DNA from: Saccoglossus kowalevskii
Taxonomy: Eukaryota; Hemichordata; Enteropneusta; Harrimaniidae
DNA length: 11,018 bases
NCBI RefSeq assembly: GCF_000003605.2
Contig: NW_003120933.1
Location: 122,647-133,664, forward strand
Reading direction: 5' to 3'
The position numbers and the translations under genes are program-made. The number at the start of each line of letters is the position of its first letter. Position 1 is the stretch's first letter. Positions 8,129 to 11,018 of this stretch are shown piece by piece. The notes beneath the pieces were generated by a model. That model worked only from the letters and a program-made list of their open reading frames with translations. It searched no databases and was not told the origin of the DNA.

Positions 8129-8347
8129 TTAACCTTTTCACCACCAGTTCCCTCTATTCATCACAAATTCACAAAATAGTCCTGTTTATAGTCTGCACTT
8201 TTTTTGAGTAAAAAGTGAAAAATGATTCAAATTTTGTCTGTTGGCTCCAAAATTAGGGTTCATTTCCAGAAATATTGAAGAATATAAGCAACATACCCGT
8301 TAGTGCAGACAAATTTGGGCAAGAAAGTCTGGTGCTGAAAAGGTTAA
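8129..8347. mobile_element. piggyBac-like MITE with TTAA target duplications
   Basis: Terminal inverted repeats ccttttcaccaccag (8133-8147) and ctggtgctgaaaagg (8329-8343) differ at one of 15 positions and are flanked on both sides by TTAA (8129-8132 and 8344-8347). A TTAA duplication plus ends beginning CC(C/T)TTT is diagnostic of the piggyBac superfamily. The 211-bp body has no transposase, so it is non-autonomous. It lies about 150 bp before exon 3 and does not touch the splice site. Confidence 0.85.
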
Positions 8348-8495
8348 TTTGATTTGTCTCCCACATTTTACTGTATTCATTTTAATTTTTGAATTGTGTT
8401 CTAGTATGCTTTAAACTTTCATTAAATCACTCCAGGCTTTGTGTATACATTTAAAAATCGTTCATCCCTTAAGACTTTTGACTTACTTTTGTTAG

Positions 8496-8686
8496 GTTGT
8501 CGGCTGGTTCAACCCGGTGTACGTGATATGATTCCAGAGATCCAGATTGAAGCCACATTTCAAGATGGTACTAAGTTAGTCACTGTACATGATCCAATCA
8601 GTGTAGTGAATGAGTTTGGTAACCTAGAATTGGCCCTTTATGGTAGTTTTTTACCAGTTCCAGATACTAAATTGTTTGAAGGAAAG
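8496..8686 (+). CDS. URE: Urease, coding exon 3 (end of gamma domain and gamma-beta linker)
   Basis: The exon gives 64 residues including the split glycine codon. It starts [20 protein letters not shown] and carries [16 protein letters not shown], the highly conserved end of the gamma domain. It then runs into the linker typical of fused ureases, which contains [16 protein letters not shown]. Such a linker is absent from bacterial separate-subunit ureases, so this is the fused plant/fungal/animal architecture. The acceptor is ttttgttag|GT and the donor AAAG|gttagt, leaving phase 0. The stretch after DPIS ([12 protein letters not shown]) looks one or two residues longer than in plant ureases as I recall them. 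No frame damage is seen. Confidence 0.95.
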
Positions 8687-9398
8687 GTTAGTTTTGATTC
8701 TGTCGTTTCCAATGGCATTCATTACATGTGTACAATTTAAGTGTTTAAATTACTCAATACATCACCTTCTGATAATCTTTTTTTTTTTTTTTTTAAATGT
8801 TTTTGTGCCAGGTGACAGTATGTTCCGTACATTGAATGTCACTATTGTCTCTCCTGACTTTTTTTTTGTAAGTGCAAATTGCAAGTGCAAGTGCTGAAAC
8901 ATAGTGCATTTTGCCACAGAAGTCATATTCATGTTTGGGATTACATGACAAGGCTGTGTAAACATCTCTCTATCAAATGGCAATTTGAATGTGCTATCCT
9001 GGCATCAACCAGGCCCGGTCGAACACAAGCACCTGCCGACCTTGACCAAGGTTCGCCCAAAGTCGCATTCGTTAGTGAATGAATCTCGGCCAGTGGAATT
9101 GACCATCCCATTAAGTCTGTGGCACACTTACCCAGGGTAGGTGTCAACCCTTTTGATGTTCAGCCTACCTTCTAATAATATTCATGGTCAGCCAATATGA
9201 ATTGGAAAAATGCATCAATGGTTTTGTACAGGGCGTGTTTGATTTTCGTGTAAATAAACAAAGTAATTTACTTGAGTTGTGTACATTGCTACAGATCTCA
9301 TTTCAAACACAATACCACCCTTTAATTATGGGTTCCTTGTTTAGATTTTTGGAGAATGACTTTTTCGGCACTGTGTCTGTGTTCGAAAACTAACCTTA

Positions 9399-9557
9399 AA
9401 GTGGGGGAGGTGTCATCTGCGCATGCGTCAGACGGCCATAGTACATGTATGTCATTGTTTACAAACATGTTTACCCATGAGCATTTGCGTTTTTAGCGTG
9501 TGTTATCATCACTTGGGACTCAATTCCCATGCGTGTGCAGGTGACACCCTCCCGCTT
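9399..9557. mobile_element. Foldback element, 159 bp
   Basis: The left arm, 9399-9426 (aagtgggggaggtgtcatct...), and the right arm, 9531-9557 (...aggtgacaccctcccgctt), are imperfect inverted repeats (one gap, about five mismatches). The arms are GC-rich in AT-rich surroundings. No clear target duplication or coding sequence was found. It is probably a MITE of unknown superfamily. Confidence 0.7.
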
Positions 9558-9598
9558 CAAATATTTGCAATAACATGAAGATTATAACAAATACATTG

Positions 9599-9643
9599 AG
9601 GGGTCACCAATAACAAATGCATGTAGATTTAGGGGTCACCAAT
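9599..9643. repeat. Short direct repeat aggggtcaccaat
   Basis: The 13-mer motif occurs at about 9599-9611 and again at 9631-9643, a spacing of 32 bp, next to the foldback element. Partial copies of ataacaaat-gcat lie between and before them. Likely a small minisatellite remnant. Confidence 0.6.
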
Positions 9644-9750
9644 TCATTAACACAGCAGCTGCTTCTTCCAAGTTTCATGGTCAAATTTGAAGTGTGCTGG
9701 CTAACTCCATAACTTATTTTATTTATTTATTTTTTTTATTTTATTAACAG

Positions 9751-9948
9751 GATGATGATGCTACTGTACCAGGCCAGTACATCATCTCAGATGCCAAGCC
9801 AATTGAAATCAACAAAGGACGAGAGACAAAAACTATTAAAGTTACAAGTTTATGCGATCGCCCAATCCAAATTGGCAGTCATTATCATTTCATTGAAGCC
9901 AATAAATATTTGAAATTTGACAGATCTGCAACTTATGGCATGAGATTG
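9751..9948 (+). CDS. URE: Urease, coding exon 4 (beta domain core)
   Basis: The exon gives 66 residues, phase 0 at both ends. It opens with an acidic DDD linker and VPGQYI, where the beta domain begins. It continues through [14 protein letters not shown] and [19 protein letters not shown], then [18 protein letters not shown]-x-GSHYHF is the hallmark of the urease beta domain, which packs against alpha. The acceptor is ttattaacag|GAT after a long T-rich tract, and the donor is ATTG|gtaagt. The intron before it falls in the gamma-beta linker, so the beta domain starts almost on an exon boundary. Confidence 0.97.
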
Positions 9949-10690
9949 GTAAGTAAATAGAGTATAATAAAATGAAGTAGTTATTTTTCTTGTACATAAT
10001 CAATATTTAGTGAAAACAAACTTGACAAGGGTGTGCTTTTATTAATACCCATTGACACAGTTAGAAAATAGGGATTTTTGGATTGATCTCTGTGCGTACA
10101 TTTTCACTTGCATCTTGGACATCCCTGGACTGATCACACGTTAACTTCACACATTTAATTTTGCAATTGGAATGAAGATGGCTAATTGGCTGAAAATTCA
10201 TTTGTCATTTTCTTGTTAAGATCAGATTCATATCGCCAATTGGTAAATAAATGTAATAACTACATTTAAAATGTTTCATCTAATAAATATTGCTTTTAAA
10301 TTTAAAAAATGACAAAACAGAACAATCAGTCAGGCTTTAAAATATTCATTTGTACGTACCGTACTAGCTACGATCATAAAATATTCTTATTCCTTACTTA
10401 CTGCGATATTGTGTTTAAATGAGCTACAGGCAAGTAAGAACTAAGTACCGATAGAGTTCAAAAAAACCAATAAAAGAATACACACATAGTTTGGTTCAAT
10501 GACTCTCCATTTAATTGTCCATAATTTGCTGTGTTTTTTTAATTCGTGTGAAAAACGGACATTGATTCACAATCCATATGTTAACAAGATATTCAGGTGT
10601 CTATTGCGGTAGTACCGGTATACTTGTATTTGTTTGTTTTATTATTATTTTATTTTTATTTTATTTACTTGTTTTGCTGTTTGATTCCAG
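9949..10690 (+). other. Urease intron 4 (742 nt)
   Basis: A GT-AG, phase-0 intron, AT-rich throughout, with a T/A-rich tract at 10622-10675 ahead of the acceptor. Apart from short tac/gta-rich palindromic strings around 10353-10372, I see nothing distinctive in it. Confidence 0.9.
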
Positions 10691-10770
10691 AACATAGCAG
10701 CCGGAACTGCAGTTAGATTCGAGCCCGGAGAGGTGAAAGATGTATCGTTAGTTGAAATACAAGGAAACAA
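10691..10770 (+). CDS. URE: Urease, coding exon 5 (beta domain, later part)
   Basis: The exon gives 26 codons plus two bases: NIAAGTAVRFEPGEVKD then VSLVEIQGN. NIAAGTAVRFEPG directly follows YGMRL in ureases, so the joint to exon 4 is right. The acceptor is gattccag|AAC and the donor AACAA|gtaagt, phase 2. If the donor were ignored, the frame would end at a TAA two bases into the intron; the consensus donor and the missing remainder of the protein (rest of beta plus the whole alpha domain) argue for splicing. The family continues with a V-I-x-G-G-N motif, which I do not find in any frame in the remaining 248 bp, so the next exon probably lies outside the window. Confidence 0.95.
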
Positions 10771-11018
10771 GTAAGTCTGATGCTTATGTATTTTTATCAC
10801 AGTTTCCTGGTGTAATATGTACACAAAGGTTATATTATCATGTTCGTTTTATCCCATTGTTTTTACCGTAATGTATTTAATTTCAGAAAAAACAAAGTTT
10901 TGTACCTGTGAACACTCCCTTTACAGCTGGCGTCAAAATACATAGAGAGGAATTGCCAGGAAACCATGGAAACCTCAGAAAGTATGGAAACTTCAGAAAC
11001 ATGTAAAGTTGAAATTGG
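10771..11018 (+). other. Start of urease intron 5 and unassigned window end
   Basis: The stretch begins with the exon 5 donor gtaagt. Two acceptor-like sites occur: tttaatttcag ending at 10886 and ccctttacag ending at 10926. Neither yields urease sequence in the required phase (2). The last bases contain an 18-bp direct repeat (10966-10981 and 10984-10999, one mismatch), discussed among the findings. I treat the stretch as intronic with low certainty. Confidence 0.5.

Larger units (their letters stand above)
5544..8495 (+). other. Urease intron 2 (2952 nt)
   Basis: A GT-AG, phase-1 intron. It is AT-rich and holds two palindromic MITEs (6045-6202 and 8129-8347) and an ATAAA run (7405-7429), described separately. 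Near 6918-6945 an A-rich stretch is followed by atctt/atcct repeats, which resembles the 3' tail of a non-LTR element, but I cannot find its body. I see nothing coding in 5544-6044, 6203-7400 or 7430-8128; the short open frames there have no urease or other recognisable content, and exon 2 joins exon 3 without a missing segment. Confidence 0.88.
8687..9750 (+). other. Urease intron 3 (1064 nt)
   Basis: A GT-AG, phase-0 intron. It contains a T run at about 8779-8794, a moderately GC-richer patch at 9000-9150 of unknown origin, a foldback element (9399-9557) and a short direct repeat (9599-9643). It ends in a long T-rich tract (about 9717-9745) that serves as a strong polypyrimidine tract for exon 4. 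No coding sequence is recognised. Confidence 0.9.

Noticed and set aside
8640-8897. Plus-strand open frame overlapping exon 3 in another frame.
   Set aside because: It crosses the exon 3 donor and the poly(T) run; the urease frame explains the conserved sequence here.
8762-8983. Minus-strand open frame beginning MPFDREMFTQ.
   Set aside because: It ends in a poly-lysine from the T run at 8779-8794 and lies in urease intron 3; it looks accidental.
10886-10945. Acceptor tttaatttcag as the start of urease exon 6.
   Set aside because: In the required phase it gives KKTKFCTCEHSLYSW and a stop about 20 codons in, without the V-I-x-G-G-N motif expected in ureases; no donor before the stop looks convincing.
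10908-11005. A frame reading PFTAGVKIHREEL that faintly recalls the region before the urease alpha domain.
   Set aside because: The resemblance is a few residues, the rest of the beta domain is missing before it, and it ends in a stop without alpha-domain signatures.

Overview
The window is animal nuclear DNA, and it carries the 5' part of a split gene for a single-chain, eukaryote-type urease on the + strand. Five coding exons (3879-4004, 5474-5543, 8496-8686, 9751-9948, 10691-10770) join in frame to give 221 codons plus 2 nt. They cover the whole gamma domain and most of the beta domain. The remaining beta residues and the nickel-binding alpha domain must lie beyond the right edge. All complete introns are GT-AG. 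Large AT-rich introns, many short palindromic transposons and a CA microsatellite fit a metazoan. Frequent tacatgta and accggta strings and the repeat families recall marine invertebrates (mollusc, echinoderm, hemichordate or amphioxus), but I cannot name the species.

Layout. Bases 1-1000 hold diverged dispersed repeats and a CA microsatellite. Bases 1013-1801 are a repeat block with perfect 12-bp inverted ends and an internal tandem array with an exact 157-bp spacing. Bases 1890-2420 contain a near-perfect 113-bp direct duplication. Read on the minus strand, both copies carry a splice acceptor plus exon start, one followed by a donor after 32 nt and the other by a poly(A) signal, which suggests the 3' end of a convergently facing gene. 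A CCAAT/CRE/TATA cluster at 2691-2716 is the best promoter candidate for the urease, with a possible noncoding first exon.

Urease introns. Intron 1 contains a GC-rich block of about 1 kb, unlike everything around it, with broken gag-like reading frames and a strong hairpin. Intron 2 contains a TA-flanked palindromic MITE (6045-6202), an (ATAAA)n run and a TTAA-flanked, piggyBac-like MITE (8129-8347). Intron 3 contains a 159-bp foldback element (9399-9557) and a short direct repeat. The exons themselves show no frameshift or stop, so the gene looks intact as far as it can be seen.

The most notable content is the animal urease itself, followed by the duplicated minus-strand acceptor/exon pair and the mobile elements. 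I found no CRISPR, tRNA or rRNA, and nothing prokaryotic.
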